A stretch of DNA of 56,407 nucleotides from the NCBI GenBank assembly GCA_964478425.1, contig CAYZIB010000008.1, positions 1 through 56,407 of the forward strand, read 5' to 3'. The notes beneath the pieces were generated by a model. The model worked only from the letters and a program-made list of their open reading frames with translations, was not told the origin of the DNA and did no database searches. Positions 34,923 through 43,921 of the stretch are shown piece after piece (the stretch's first letter is position 1; each line of letters starts with the position of its first letter). This DNA comes from CAYZIB01 sp964478425. GTDB lineage: Bacteria > Bacillota_I > Bacilli_A > Acholeplasmatales > WRBM01. The translations under genes were made by a program, and so were the position numbers.

Positions 34923-35591
34923 ATGGAAAATAATGTTTTGATTTTGAATATTAATTTAGATGAAAATTATAATATGAGTTATATTTTAAAGATATTTGAA
35001 GATGCATCCATTATTCATGGTAAATTATTAAATGTAAGTTATTCTGATATGTTAAAAAAGAATTTACATTGGATTATTTTAAAAACAAAATATGAAATAA
35101 TAAAAAAATATAAAAAAGGTAATTATTTTATTAAAACATGGCCATTAGAAAAAAAACATTATGAATATGAAAGAGAATATGAAATTTACGATGAATCTAA
35201 TAATATTTATGTTGTTGGAAGTATAGTTTATAGTTTAATTGACAAAAATACTAGAAAAATAAGTAATTACAATGTTTATAATTTTAATTGTTTAAAAAAA
35301 AGAGTGTTTAATGATAGGATAAGATTATTAAAACATTTAGATAAAAATGAAATGAGTTTTATAGATAAGCATTTAATAAATCAAAATAATATTGATTCTA
35401 ATAATCATTTAAATAATAAAGAGTATTTAAAAATATTAGAAAATTTCATATCACTTGATGTTATAAAACTAGAAGTAAATTATAATAAAGAAGTATTATT
35501 AAATGATGAATTATATTTTTATAAAAAAGATAATATTATTCAAGGTTATATAAACGATTTAGAAATTTCTTTTATTGCCAAATTAAATTAA
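34923..35591 (+). CDS. Acyl-ACP thioesterase (FatA/Acyl-ACP_TE family)
   Basis: A 222-residue double hot-dog thioesterase that releases fatty acids from acyl carrier protein. Family features are LKKNLHWIILKTKYEI with the conserved Trp and Arg/Lys strand, IKTWPLEKKHYEYEREYEI, and IDSNNHLNNKEYLKIL, which carries the Asp/Asn/His catalytic set in the first part of the second domain. It is slightly shorter than the usual 235-250 residues. CGAGGT precedes the ATG. Its stop lies at the base of the preQ1 riboswitch of queT. Confidence 0.85.
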   Translation: MENNVLILNINLDENYNMSYILKIFEDASIIHGKLLNVSYSDMLKKNLHWIILKTKYEIIKKYKKGNYFIKTWPLEKKHYEYEREYEIYDESNNIYVVGSIVYSLIDKNTRKISNYNVYNFNCLKKRVFNDRIRLLKHLDKNEMSFIDKHLINQNNIDSNNHLNNKEYLKILENFISLDVIKLEVNYNKEVLLNDELYFYKKDNIIQGYINDLEISFIAKLN

Positions 35592-35594
35592 ATG

Positions 35595-35637
35595 TTTTAG
35601 ATGTTCCTTGCCTAACCATCTAAAAAAAACAAGGAGG
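35595..35637 (+). promoter_or_regulatory. preQ1-I riboswitch controlling queT
   Basis: A 5' stem TAGATG (35598-35603) pairs with CATCTA (35617-35622), extendable to TTTTAGATG/CATCTAAAA. The 13-base loop contains CCTTG (35606-35610), which can pair with CAAGG (35630-35634) after an A-rich tail to form the H-type pseudoknot of class I preQ1 riboswitches. CAAGG is part of the AAGGAGG ribosome site, so ligand binding would hide it and block translation. The downstream gene is QueT, the known transporter target of this class. Confidence 0.88.
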
Positions 35638-35641
35638 AAAT

Positions 35642-36154
35642 ATGAAAAAAATTGATTTAAAAGTTTTTATAAAAATGGCATTAGTTAGTGCAATATATAT
35701 TGTACTAACTATAATTTCAGGCCCTTTAGCCTATGAAAGCTTAAATTTTAGAGTTTCTGAAATATTAATGTTATTAGTGTTTTATAATGATTTATATATT
35801 ATTCCACTTATTATAGGATGTTTAATATCTAATTTATTTTCAACATTAGGAATAATTGATATTTTATTTGGAACAACCGCTACAGTAATTTCTCTATTAA
35901 TAATGAAAAAAATAAAAAACAAATTTATTTGTTCATTAATTCCAAGTATTATAAATAGTATTATTGTTGGAATTGAGCTTACAATTTGTTTTAAAACACC
36001 TTTTATATTTAATATGGGTTCTGTTTTTATTGGAGAGTTTGTTGTTGTTTCAATTTTTGGTTTACTTATTTTTTTAAATTTGGAAAAAAATGATAAATTT
36101 ATGGAATTAATAAAAGGTGATAAAAATGAAAAAAATAAAAAAGATTCTATTTGA
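35642..36154 (+). CDS. queT: QueT family preQ1/queuosine precursor transporter
   Basis: A 170-residue membrane protein with five or six helices that acts as the substrate-binding S component of an ECF transporter importing queuosine precursors. The typical LNFRVSEILMLLVF motif (GxxxFRxSEAL-like) is near residue 35, and IGCLISNLFSTLGIIDILFGT follows. The start is set by AAGGAGG, part of the preQ1-I riboswitch. No ECF ATPases or EcfT lie nearby, so it must share a common energising module. The last 29 bases overlap the next gene. Confidence 0.9.
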   Translation: MKKIDLKVFIKMALVSAIYIVLTIISGPLAYESLNFRVSEILMLLVFYNDLYIIPLIIGCLISNLFSTLGIIDILFGTTATVISLLIMKKIKNKFICSLIPSIINSIIVGIELTICFKTPFIFNMGSVFIGEFVVVSIFGLLIFLNLEKNDKFMELIKGDKNEKNKKDSI

Positions 36155-38141
36155 AAATTATCTTGTTATTTTCTATTTTTTTATAACTATTTTTATAGAA
36201 TTAATAGGAACATATGCAATTAGTGGAAAAATGGAAATAAAAGATCCTAAAATGGCATTATCATTACTTGGTATTTTCACATTAATACTTTTATTAATTG
36301 AAAATCAGCAAATTAGATTTTATCTTTCTATTTTTTTATTGATTTTACAAATAGGAATTAATTTGTTTTCAATTATTTTATTTGAAATGACAGGAACTAT
36401 TTTTGATTTTGGAATGTTTAATTTAAGAAAAGATGCAATGGGGATATTAGAAAGTGTACCAATAAATTTTACTTTTGTTTTTTGGGCTTTATTCTTTTTT
36501 TTATTTTTTGCTTTGATTTTAAAAAGATTTGCTCATAAAATTGATGTAAGTAAAAAAAACAATTATCTAAGAGCTATAAAATTTGTTTTAATAACAATTT
36601 TTCTTGTTAGCAATGTATTAATATCTTCAAATTTAAATGTTGTTGTAAATGAAGATTATACAGCAAAACTTGAAAGAGATAATCAAGAAAAATATCAACA
36701 ACTTGGAATGTCTTCAAATTTTGTAAATGAAATATATAGAGGTTTATTTTTTAATCATACAGCTAAAAAAAATGTAACTGATGTTAAAGCTTATATTTCT
36801 AATGGTGGATATTTTTCTTTTGAAAATGATAATTTTTATGGTATTTCTAAAGGAAAAAATGTTATAACAATTTTAGGTGAATCTTTTGAGTGGTTTTCAT
36901 TTATTCAAAATGAATTATTATATCCTAAAGGACTTGGTTATGATGAAGAAAATGAATGTTTTAATTCTATTGATGAAAAAACATTAAGAAATCTTTTTCC
37001 TAACTTATATTATATGTATGATAATTCAATGGTTATGTTAAATAATTATTCAAGAGAAAAAACTGATATTTCTGAAATGCAAAGTATTTTAGGAAGTTAT
37101 CCTTCTGATGTTTATATTAACTATGATTATCCTGATAATGATTATAATTATTCAATAGTTAATTTACTTAAAAAAAATGATAGTGATATTTGTGCTAGAT
37201 ATTATCATAATTCATTTGGTAGTTATTATAATCGTGAAACTATAATGCCAAATTTAGGTTTCGATCCTATAAATCTTTATTTAGAAGATGAAGATGGTAA
37301 TGAAAATATATTATCAAATACAATAGTTGATTCTAATATTATGTATGAATTAGGAATGACTAATGCACAAAAAGAAAATTTAGGTAGAAATTTAGATTCA
37401 GAAATGATGGAATATACAAAAGAAATAATGTTTCCAACTGATAAAAGATTTTATACTTATATAACTACTTTAACGATGCATGGAATGTATGCTGAAAGAA
37501 CAAATTTAAAAGAATATTACGATAAGTTAGACGAATATAATATTTTAAAAGGAAAAACTACATATGCTTCATATTTAAGAAATTATGTTGCTTGTGCAAT
37601 GGATTTTGATAAAGCACTTGGAATTATGTTTGATTATTTAAAAGATAATAATTTATTAGATAATACAATAATTGTAGTTTTTGGGGATCATAATGCCTAT
37701 TATCATGGTTTAAGTGGTTATGTGAAAAACATTAAATCATATGATAAAGAACAAGAAGAAGATAATGATTATACTTTATTATACAATGTACCATTAATGA
37801 TTTATGATGCAAATCTTATTCCTCAAAAAATTAATAAATTTACAACAACAAATGATATTGTTCCAACTTTAATGCATTTACTTGGAATTAATAATTATAA
37901 AAATTTATATTTCGGGAATTCTATTTTAACTACAGATGAATCAATATTATATTCTAGAGCATATAATGTTTTTATAGATTCTAATTTATATTTTTTTAGT
38001 ATTAATGATATAAAATTTAAAAGCAATAATGTTGATGAAAAATATATAGAATATTTTAAGAATAGAGCATATAAGCATTTACAAAAATTAGAATATATAG
38101 ATCAAATTGTATATTATAATTTAGGAAAACAGGTGATGTGA
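36126..38141 (+). CDS. LTA synthase-like sulfatase-fold membrane protein, second copy
   Basis: A 671-residue protein with about five N-terminal helices (to residue ~180) and an extracellular sulfatase-type domain. Landmarks are VITILGESFEWF (metal Glu), NNYSREKTDISEMQSILG (nucleophile Thr), TLTMHGMY and VVFGDHNAYYHG. It differs from the first copy around the nucleophile (KTDIS against NTSDA) and may have another acceptor. A GTG nine bases upstream lies in the AAGGTGAT ribosome site. The overlap with queT indicates readthrough from the riboswitch-controlled transcript. Its TGA overlaps the upstream part of the next gene. Confidence 0.8.
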   Translation: MKKIKKILFENYLVIFYFFITIFIELIGTYAISGKMEIKDPKMALSLLGIFTLILLLIENQQIRFYLSIFLLILQIGINLFSIILFEMTGTIFDFGMFNLRKDAMGILESVPINFTFVFWALFFFLFFALILKRFAHKIDVSKKNNYLRAIKFVLITIFLVSNVLISSNLNVVVNEDYTAKLERDNQEKYQQLGMSSNFVNEIYRGLFFNHTAKKNVTDVKAYISNGGYFSFENDNFYGISKGKNVITILGESFEWFSFIQNELLYPKGLGYDEENECFNSIDEKTLRNLFPNLYYMYDNSMVMLNNYSREKTDISEMQSILGSYPSDVYINYDYPDNDYNYSIVNLLKKNDSDICARYYHNSFGSYYNRETIMPNLGFDPINLYLEDEDGNENILSNTIVDSNIMYELGMTNAQKENLGRNLDSEMMEYTKEIMFPTDKRFYTYITTLTMHGMYAERTNLKEYYDKLDEYNILKGKTTYASYLRNYVACAMDFDKALGIMFDYLKDNNLLDNTIIVVFGDHNAYYHGLSGYVKNIKSYDKEQEEDNDYTLLYNVPLMIYDANLIPQKINKFTTTNDIVPTLMHLLGINNYKNLYFGNSILTTDESILYSRAYNVFIDSNLYFFSINDIKFKSNNVDEKYIEYFKNRAYKHLQKLEYIDQIVYYNLGKQVM

Positions 38142-38143
38142 AT

Positions 38144-38608
38144 ATGAAAAAAAATTTTATAAATTTGTTTATAGGAGTTGTATTATCATTTTTAGGAATT
38201 ATTTTGTTGTTTATGGTTATAAATGGTATTTCATTAAATGAAAAAAAATTAGCTGATTATATAACATGTGAGGCTGTTGTTAAAGATGTAATTGATAATA
38301 ATAAATATGATGAATTATGTAAATGTCAAAAAACAACATATGACTATATTTTAGTTTTTGAATATGATAATATATTAATGGAAGCAGAAATTAGTGACTA
38401 TCAAATTGCTTTTTCAGAAAATACAAAATTAAGAATTAATTATAATTTAAAAACTGGAGATGCAATTATAATAAGAACTAGTGCAAGTCATATTGCTTTA
38501 TATTGTATTTGTATTTTACTTATTATTATTGGATTAGTATTAATTTGTTCTTTTATTTATGAAAATTATTTTAAAAAAACAAAAAAAGGAGAAAATTATG
38601 ATAAATAA
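38144..38608 (+). CDS. Small membrane protein, DUF3592-like
   Basis: A 154-residue protein with a helix at residues ~7-30, an outside beta-rich domain (CEAVVKDVIDNN..YDYILVFEYDNILMEAEIS..LRINYNL) and a second helix near 125-147. This two-helix, beta-sandwich layout resembles DUF3592. Two Cys in LCKCQK lie in the outside domain. Function is unknown. AGGTGAT sets the ATG; a GTG six bases earlier is too close. It overlaps the following glycoside hydrolase gene by 11 bases. Confidence 0.5.
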   Translation: MKKNFINLFIGVVLSFLGIILLFMVINGISLNEKKLADYITCEAVVKDVIDNNKYDELCKCQKTTYDYILVFEYDNILMEAEISDYQIAFSENTKLRINYNLKTGDAIIIRTSASHIALYCICILLIIIGLVLICSFIYENYFKKTKKGENYDK

Positions 38609-39794
38609 AAATGTAAGCGTGTGGGTAGAAATAAATGCTAATAGATATAGAATTACCGACAAAAATAAAATGGAAGAAGTATTTAAAAAATTAAATAAAT
38701 CAGGAATTGGAACAGTTTTATTATCAGTTAAAGATACAACTGGATTTGGAATATATAAATCAAAATATGTTCCACATTATTCTAAAATAAATGATTTGTT
38801 TGAAGATTTTGATTATTTAGCTTATTATATTGATCTTGCAAAAAAATATGATTTAAGAGTAATTCCGTCAATTGACGTATTTGCTGAAGGAAGTATTAAA
38901 AATCCAAATAGTTTAAGTAAATCAGTGAGTAATCCTGAATTTGAAACAGTTTTATATTTGGTTGATAAAGATGATAAACCTTATTTTAAAAGAATTTCTG
39001 AAAATATGGAAAATTTATATACAGAGGGATTAGTAGAAAATTATTTTGCATCATTTGTAAATCCAATTAGAGAAGATGTAAGAGAATATGAATTAAATAT
39101 TATAAAAGAAATTGCTAGTAATTATGATGTGGAAGGGATATGTTTAGATAGAGTTAGATTTGTTGGGTTTGGTGCTGATTTTAGTGAATATTCAAAAACA
39201 AAATTTCAAGAATTTATAGGTACAAATGATTTCGTTTTTCCAGATGATATAATGAAATTACATTATGAAAAAGATAAAAAAGTACAAAAAATAATGGGAA
39301 AATATTATAGTGAATGGCAATGTTTTAGAGCGCATTATCTTAAAAAATTTATTATTGATGTAAAAAAAGCATTAGATAAAGAAAATGTTAAATTATGGGA
39401 TTATACAGGTAATTGGTATTATCAATATGATGATGTTGCAGCAAACTGGGCAAGTTGCCAAAATTTAAGTATAAACTATCCTGGTGTAGATAATGCATCT
39501 TATGCAAAAGAGGGATATGCTGAATATATCGATGTTTTATTATCAGGAACATATTATAAAAGTCCAGAAGCAATTAAATATGGGATTGAAGTTGCAAAAA
39601 AAGTTACATGTAATAAAACAGAAGTTTATGGATCAGTTGGTTTATGGGAATTTAGTAAAGAAAAAGAATTGGCAGAAAAATGTTTTGATGCATCAATTAT
39701 AAATAGTAATGGATGTATGATATTTGATTTATGTTATTTAGATGATTATGATTATTATGATATAATAAACGTAAATAAAGAGTTTAAAAAGTAA
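38598..39794 (+). CDS. GHL10-like glycoside hydrolase (TIM barrel)
   Basis: A 398-residue protein resembling the glycosyl-hydrolase-like 10 (YngK/PF02638) group. It starts with a beta strand leading to a conserved Asn/Arg (VWVEINANRYRI), then DLAKKYDLRVIPSIDVF, FVNPIREDVREYELNIIKEIA and GICLDRVRFVG, where the Asp after the strand is a typical catalytic or binding residue. There is no signal peptide or membrane helix, so it should be cytoplasmic, unlike most GHL10 proteins, which are exported. AAAGGAG sets the start. It is the last gene of the queT operon, with a strong terminator behind. Confidence 0.6.
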   Translation: MINKNVSVWVEINANRYRITDKNKMEEVFKKLNKSGIGTVLLSVKDTTGFGIYKSKYVPHYSKINDLFEDFDYLAYYIDLAKKYDLRVIPSIDVFAEGSIKNPNSLSKSVSNPEFETVLYLVDKDDKPYFKRISENMENLYTEGLVENYFASFVNPIREDVREYELNIIKEIASNYDVEGICLDRVRFVGFGADFSEYSKTKFQEFIGTNDFVFPDDIMKLHYEKDKKVQKIMGKYYSEWQCFRAHYLKKFIIDVKKALDKENVKLWDYTGNWYYQYDDVAANWASCQNLSINYPGVDNASYAKEGYAEYIDVLLSGTYYKSPEAIKYGIEVAKKVTCNKTEVYGSVGLWEFSKEKELAEKCFDASIINSNGCMIFDLCYLDDYDYYDIINVNKEFKK

Positions 39795-39796
39795 TT

Positions 39797-39838
39797 AAAA
39801 AAGTTTTCAAATTAGTTTTAATTTGAAAACTTTTTTTA
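39797..39838 (+). terminator. Terminator of the queT operon
   Basis: AAAGTTTTCAAATTA and TAATTTGAAAACTTT form a 15-bp hairpin with a short loop and a T tail. Confidence 0.92.
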
Positions 39839-39873
39839 AGTAAATAATAAATAAAATTGTTAAATATATTTAT

Positions 39874-41379
39874 ATGGAATTCGAAGGTAAAAAATTAGAT
39901 AATATTCAAATGGAAATATTAAATTATAACAGTGATATGCTTGTTGTAGCTGGAGCTGGTAGTGGTAAAACATTTATGCTTTTAGCAAAAGCCCAATCTA
40001 TAACAAAAAATAATAAAGATTGTAAAGTGGTGATTTTAACTTATACAAATGAATCATTAAATGACTTAAATACAAGAATAATTAAAAATAAAATAAAAAA
40101 TGTTTATGTTTATACATTTCATAAATTTGCATATACATTAATTAATAATAATAAATATAAATTTATAAATGATGAAATGATTGAAAAAATAATTGATGAG
40201 TATTTTATAAATCCTAAAAATATTAAATTAATAATTGATTTTTTTATTTATTATTATTTTGATATAAATACTTTAAAAATTGATACTTTTGATTCGATGA
40301 ATAATCAATTTTTTTCATATAAAAAATGGGTTAAAAGGAATTATCGAATATTTAAGTCATATTATTCTATTCAAGAATTTTATTATTATTTAAGATATTA
40401 TAAACCTAATTATTTTAAAAATTTAAAAGAGATGTTACTGAAATATCATTTTTTAAAAGAAATTGGAATTGAATTAAATAATGATAAAAAAACAAGAAAA
40501 TTTATTGAAATATATAATGAAATATTAAAATTAGATGAGGAAAAATTAACATATAATAAGTTAATAGATGTTGCTTTAAATAATATTAAAAATCTTGATA
40601 ATTTAAAAATTGATTATTTAATGGTAGATGAATATCAAGATATTTCATATCAAAGATTTAAATTTATCTTAGAATTAAAAAGAAAGACTAATGCTATATT
40701 AAATTTATTTGGAGACGATTATCAAGCAATTTATAGTTTCAATGGAGGAAATATTGAATATTTTGTTAATATTAAAAAATATATAAATAATATTAAAATT
40801 TTTTTAATTGAAAAGACATATCGTTTTTCAAGTGAACTTGTTAAATATACAAATAATTTAATAAGTAAAAATAATTTTCAAATCAAAAAAAATGTAACAA
40901 GTATTAAGCATTTAAAAAAACCTTTAGTTTTAATACCATATAAAAAAAATAATGAACAAAATAAAATTAAAGAAGTATTAAATATGTTAAATAGTTATAA
41001 AAAAAATTTAAAAGTTTTTATACTTGCTAGATATAAAGAAAATATTAAAACCATCTCTTTTTTAGAACCAAGTTTAATAATTGATGACTGTTTTTTAGAA
41101 TATAAATATTTAACAATTTATTTTAAAACAATACATGCATCAAAAGGATTAGAGGCAGATTATGTATTAATAATTAATGTCAATTATACAACAAATGGTT
41201 TTCCGTCAACTAAAAAAAATGATTCCATATTTTTTAATAAATATAATTTTATAGAAGAAGAAAGACGATTATTTTATGTAGCTATAACAAGAACTAAAAA
41301 TAAAACATTTATATTTTATGAAAATACTAAAAAATCTTTTTTTATTGATGAGTTAAAATGTAAAAATTTACATTTGTGA
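39874..41379 (+). CDS. Compact UvrD/Rep-like SF1 helicase
   Basis: A 501-residue ATP-dependent helicase-like protein. Motifs are the Q-motif LDNIQMEIL, Walker A VVAGAGSGKT, motif Ia LTYTNESLNDL, YTFHKFA, Walker B MVDEYQDIS, motif III NLFGDDYQAIYSF, motif IV region KTYRFSSEL, motif V TIHASKGLEADYV and motif VI RRLFYVAITRTK. It is shorter than UvrD or PcrA (~720), mainly because the 1B/2B insertions are small. There is no Shine-Dalgarno before the ATG, but a TAAATA element 8 bases ahead could give a leaderless mRNA. The role could be repair or processing of a specific DNA; not assignable. Confidence 0.82.
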   Translation: MEFEGKKLDNIQMEILNYNSDMLVVAGAGSGKTFMLLAKAQSITKNNKDCKVVILTYTNESLNDLNTRIIKNKIKNVYVYTFHKFAYTLINNNKYKFINDEMIEKIIDEYFINPKNIKLIIDFFIYYYFDINTLKIDTFDSMNNQFFSYKKWVKRNYRIFKSYYSIQEFYYYLRYYKPNYFKNLKEMLLKYHFLKEIGIELNNDKKTRKFIEIYNEILKLDEEKLTYNKLIDVALNNIKNLDNLKIDYLMVDEYQDISYQRFKFILELKRKTNAILNLFGDDYQAIYSFNGGNIEYFVNIKKYINNIKIFLIEKTYRFSSELVKYTNNLISKNNFQIKKNVTSIKHLKKPLVLIPYKKNNEQNKIKEVLNMLNSYKKNLKVFILARYKENIKTISFLEPSLIIDDCFLEYKYLTIYFKTIHASKGLEADYVLIINVNYTTNGFPSTKKNDSIFFNKYNFIEEERRLFYVAITRTKNKTFIFYENTKKSFFIDELKCKNLHL

Positions 41380-41391
41380 AGAATTTGTGAA
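41374..41391 (+). repeat. 18-bp direct repeat, copy 1 (TTGTGAA pair)
   Basis: TTGTGAAGAATTTGTGAA is identical to the copy at 41582-41599. It contains two TTGTGAA units 11 bases apart and covers the stop codon of the helicase gene. A single extra TTGTGAA-like unit lies near 41430. Confidence 0.85.
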
Positions 41392-41526
41392 TCGATTTTT
41401 AAAGTAAAAAGTTTAAAATACAAAAAAGTTTTTGTGAAACATATGATATGTTGAAAAACATAATTTTTTTGAAAAAAAAGTAAAATTTTGCAAAAATCAA
41501 CAAAATAAATGTATATAATACAATAT

Positions 41527-41555
41527 TTGACAAATCAAATTTCTTTAGCTATAAT
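41527..41555 (+). promoter_or_regulatory. Consensus promoter of nrdDG
   Basis: A perfect TTGACA, 17-base spacer and perfect TATAAT. Transcription should begin near 41562, giving a ~60-base leader that contains the second TTGTGAA repeat and the GAGG ribosome site. The remaining ~130 bases of this 241-base spacer are A/T-rich with no gene. Confidence 0.85.
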
Positions 41556-41581
41556 TCATTTACAATTATAAGCAAAATAAC

Positions 41582-41599
41582 TTGTGAAGAATTTGTGAA
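41582..41599 (+). repeat. 18-bp direct repeat, copy 2 (TTGTGAA pair)
   Basis: Exact copy of 41374-41391, placed in the predicted nrdDG leader about 20 bases after the transcription start. Confidence 0.85.
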
Positions 41600-41620
41600 A
41601 GAAAAAGTGAGGTTTTAAAT

Positions 41621-43921
41621 ATGATAAAAAAAATTGTAAAAAGAGATGGAAGAAAATTAGATTTTGATATTTCAAAAATTCAAAATGCGATAAGATCAGC
41701 TATGAAATCATGTGGTATTGATGATCCTAATTATGCTTTATCACTTGCATTAAAAGTAATGAATGAAATTGATTATTTAGGTTTATCATATCCTAGTGTA
41801 GAAAGAATTCAAAATATTGTAGAAGATGTTTTAGTTAAAGAAGGATTAACTGATGTTGCTAAGTCTTATATAATATATCGTTCTGAAAGAACAAAAATTA
41901 GAGAATCAAAAACTCAACTTATGAAAATATATCATGATATTACATTTAAAGATGCAAAGGATAATGATATTAAAAGAGAAAATGCAAACATAGATGGTGA
42001 TACAGCTATGGGAACAATGTTAAAATTTGGTAGTGAAGGAGCAAAAGAATTTTTTGAAAAAGAAATTCTTAAACCAGAGCATGCTAAAGCTCATAATAAT
42101 GGAGATATTCATATTCATGACTTAGATTTTTTAACATTAACTTTAACATGTTGTCAAATAGATATTTTAAAACTATTTAAAAATGGGTTTTCAACAGGAC
42201 ATGGGTTTTTAAGAGAACCAAATGATATAAGATCATATTCTGCTTTAGCATGTATTGCTATTCAAGCAAATCAAAATGATCAACATGGTGGACAATCTAT
42301 TCCTAATTTTGATTATGGGCTTGCTCCAGGTGTTATGAAAACTTATAGAAAAATGTATTATAATCATTTAGAAAAAATATTACCGATATTTTCTTTAGAT
42401 TCAAATTTAGTAAGTGATTGGAAAAAAGAATTTAATTTAAAAAATATTTATCCAATAATTGATGATAATAATGGATTTACTGATTTATTAATCGAAAAAT
42501 TAAAACCTCTTACAAATTCTAATAATATAAATACTATTTTAAATTTTGCTAAAAAAGAAGCTTATAAAGAAACAGAAAAAGCTACATACCAAGCAATGGA
42601 ATCATTAATTCATAATTTAAATACAATGCATTCAAGAGCTGGAGCACAAGTTCCTTTTAGTTCTATTAATTATGGAACAGATACATCAACAGAAGGTAGA
42701 ATGGTTATGAAGCAATTACTTCTTGCTACAGAAGCAGGTTTAGGTAATGGTGAAACACCTATTTTCCCAATTCAAATATTAAAAATTAAAGAAGGAATAA
42801 ACTATAATCCTGAAGATCCAAATTATGATATTTTTAAACTTTCTTTAAGAGTTTCAGCAAAAAGATTATTCCCTAATTTTGCATTTATTGATGCTCCTTT
42901 TAATTTGCAATATTATAAACCTGGTGATTATAGAACAGAGGCAGTTTATATGGGATGTAGAACAAGAGTTATTGGTAATACATATGATCCAAATAATGAA
43001 ATAGTAACAGGAAGAGGTAATTTAAGTTTTACATCAATTAATTTACCTAGACTTGCAATTACAAGTAATAAAAATCTTGATTTATTTTATGAAAAATTAA
43101 ATAAAACAATTGATTTAGTTATTGAACAATTATTAGATAGAATGGAAATTCAAGGTCATAAAAGAGTGTATAACTTTCCTTTTTTAATGGGACAAGGTGT
43201 TTGGTTGGATAGTGATAAATTAAAATATGATGATGAGGTAAAAGAAGTAATTAAACATGGTACATTATCTGTTGGATTTATAGGTCTTGCAGAATGTTTA
43301 AAATCATTAACTGGATTTCATCATGGAGAATCAAGTGAATCTCAAAAATTAGGAATTGAAATTATTTCATTTATGCGTAAAAAAATGGATGATGCAAGTG
43401 AAAAATATCATTTAAATTTTAGTTTATTAGCTACTCCTGCAGAAGGATTATCAGGTAGATTTGTAAAAATGGATCAAAAATTATTTGGTAAAATCGAAGG
43501 AGTTACTGATAAAGATTATTATACAAATAGTTTCCATGTTCCGGTATATTATAAAACAAGTGCTTATCAAAAAATATTGATTGAATCTAAATATCATCCA
43601 CTTACAAATGCTGGACATATCACATATGTTGAATTGGATGGGAATCCTGTAAATAACTTAGAAGTATTTGAAAAAATAGTAAGACATATGAAAGAATCTG
43701 GAATTGGTTATGGATCAATTAATCATCCATTAGATAGAGATCCAATTTGTGGTTATAGTGGAGTTATTGATAATATCTGCCCTGGTTGTGGTAGAAAAGA
43801 AGATGATGTTAAATTTGAAAGAATTAGAAGAATTACTGGTTATTTAGTTGGTACATTAGATAGATTTAATAATGCTAAATTAAAAGAAGTTATGGATAGA
43901 GTGAAACACGATGCAAATTAA
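41621..43921 (+). CDS. nrdD: Anaerobic ribonucleoside-triphosphate reductase (class III)
   Basis: A 766-residue glycyl-radical enzyme that makes deoxyribonucleotides without oxygen. The N-terminal ATP-cone (residues ~3-95, KKIVKRDGRKLDFD..) gives allosteric control; the barrel carries NNGDIHIHDLD, TCCQIDI and HGGQSIPNFDYG; the C-terminus has the zinc site CGYSG..CPGCGR and the radical loop RRITGYLVGTLDRFN with the glycyl-radical Gly near 740. AGTGAGG precedes the ATG. The next gene, nrdG, overlaps by 11 bases and supplies the activase. Confidence 0.96.
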   Translation: MIKKIVKRDGRKLDFDISKIQNAIRSAMKSCGIDDPNYALSLALKVMNEIDYLGLSYPSVERIQNIVEDVLVKEGLTDVAKSYIIYRSERTKIRESKTQLMKIYHDITFKDAKDNDIKRENANIDGDTAMGTMLKFGSEGAKEFFEKEILKPEHAKAHNNGDIHIHDLDFLTLTLTCCQIDILKLFKNGFSTGHGFLREPNDIRSYSALACIAIQANQNDQHGGQSIPNFDYGLAPGVMKTYRKMYYNHLEKILPIFSLDSNLVSDWKKEFNLKNIYPIIDDNNGFTDLLIEKLKPLTNSNNINTILNFAKKEAYKETEKATYQAMESLIHNLNTMHSRAGAQVPFSSINYGTDTSTEGRMVMKQLLLATEAGLGNGETPIFPIQILKIKEGINYNPEDPNYDIFKLSLRVSAKRLFPNFAFIDAPFNLQYYKPGDYRTEAVYMGCRTRVIGNTYDPNNEIVTGRGNLSFTSINLPRLAITSNKNLDLFYEKLNKTIDLVIEQLLDRMEIQGHKRVYNFPFLMGQGVWLDSDKLKYDDEVKEVIKHGTLSVGFIGLAECLKSLTGFHHGESSESQKLGIEIISFMRKKMDDASEKYHLNFSLLATPAEGLSGRFVKMDQKLFGKIEGVTDKDYYTNSFHVPVYYKTSAYQKILIESKYHPLTNAGHITYVELDGNPVNNLEVFEKIVRHMKESGIGYGSINHPLDRDPICGYSGVIDNICPGCGRKEDDVKFERIRRITGYLVGTLDRFNNAKLKEVMDRVKHDAN

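Noticed and set aside
41374..41391. TTGTGAATC as a DnaA box.
   Set aside because: It differs from TGTGGATAA at several positions and no cluster of boxes is present.
41500..41540. Possible NrdR boxes near the nrdDG promoter (for example around TACAATATTTG).
   Set aside because: The match to the NrdR consensus ACACWATATATWGTGT is poor, and I found no pair with proper spacing.
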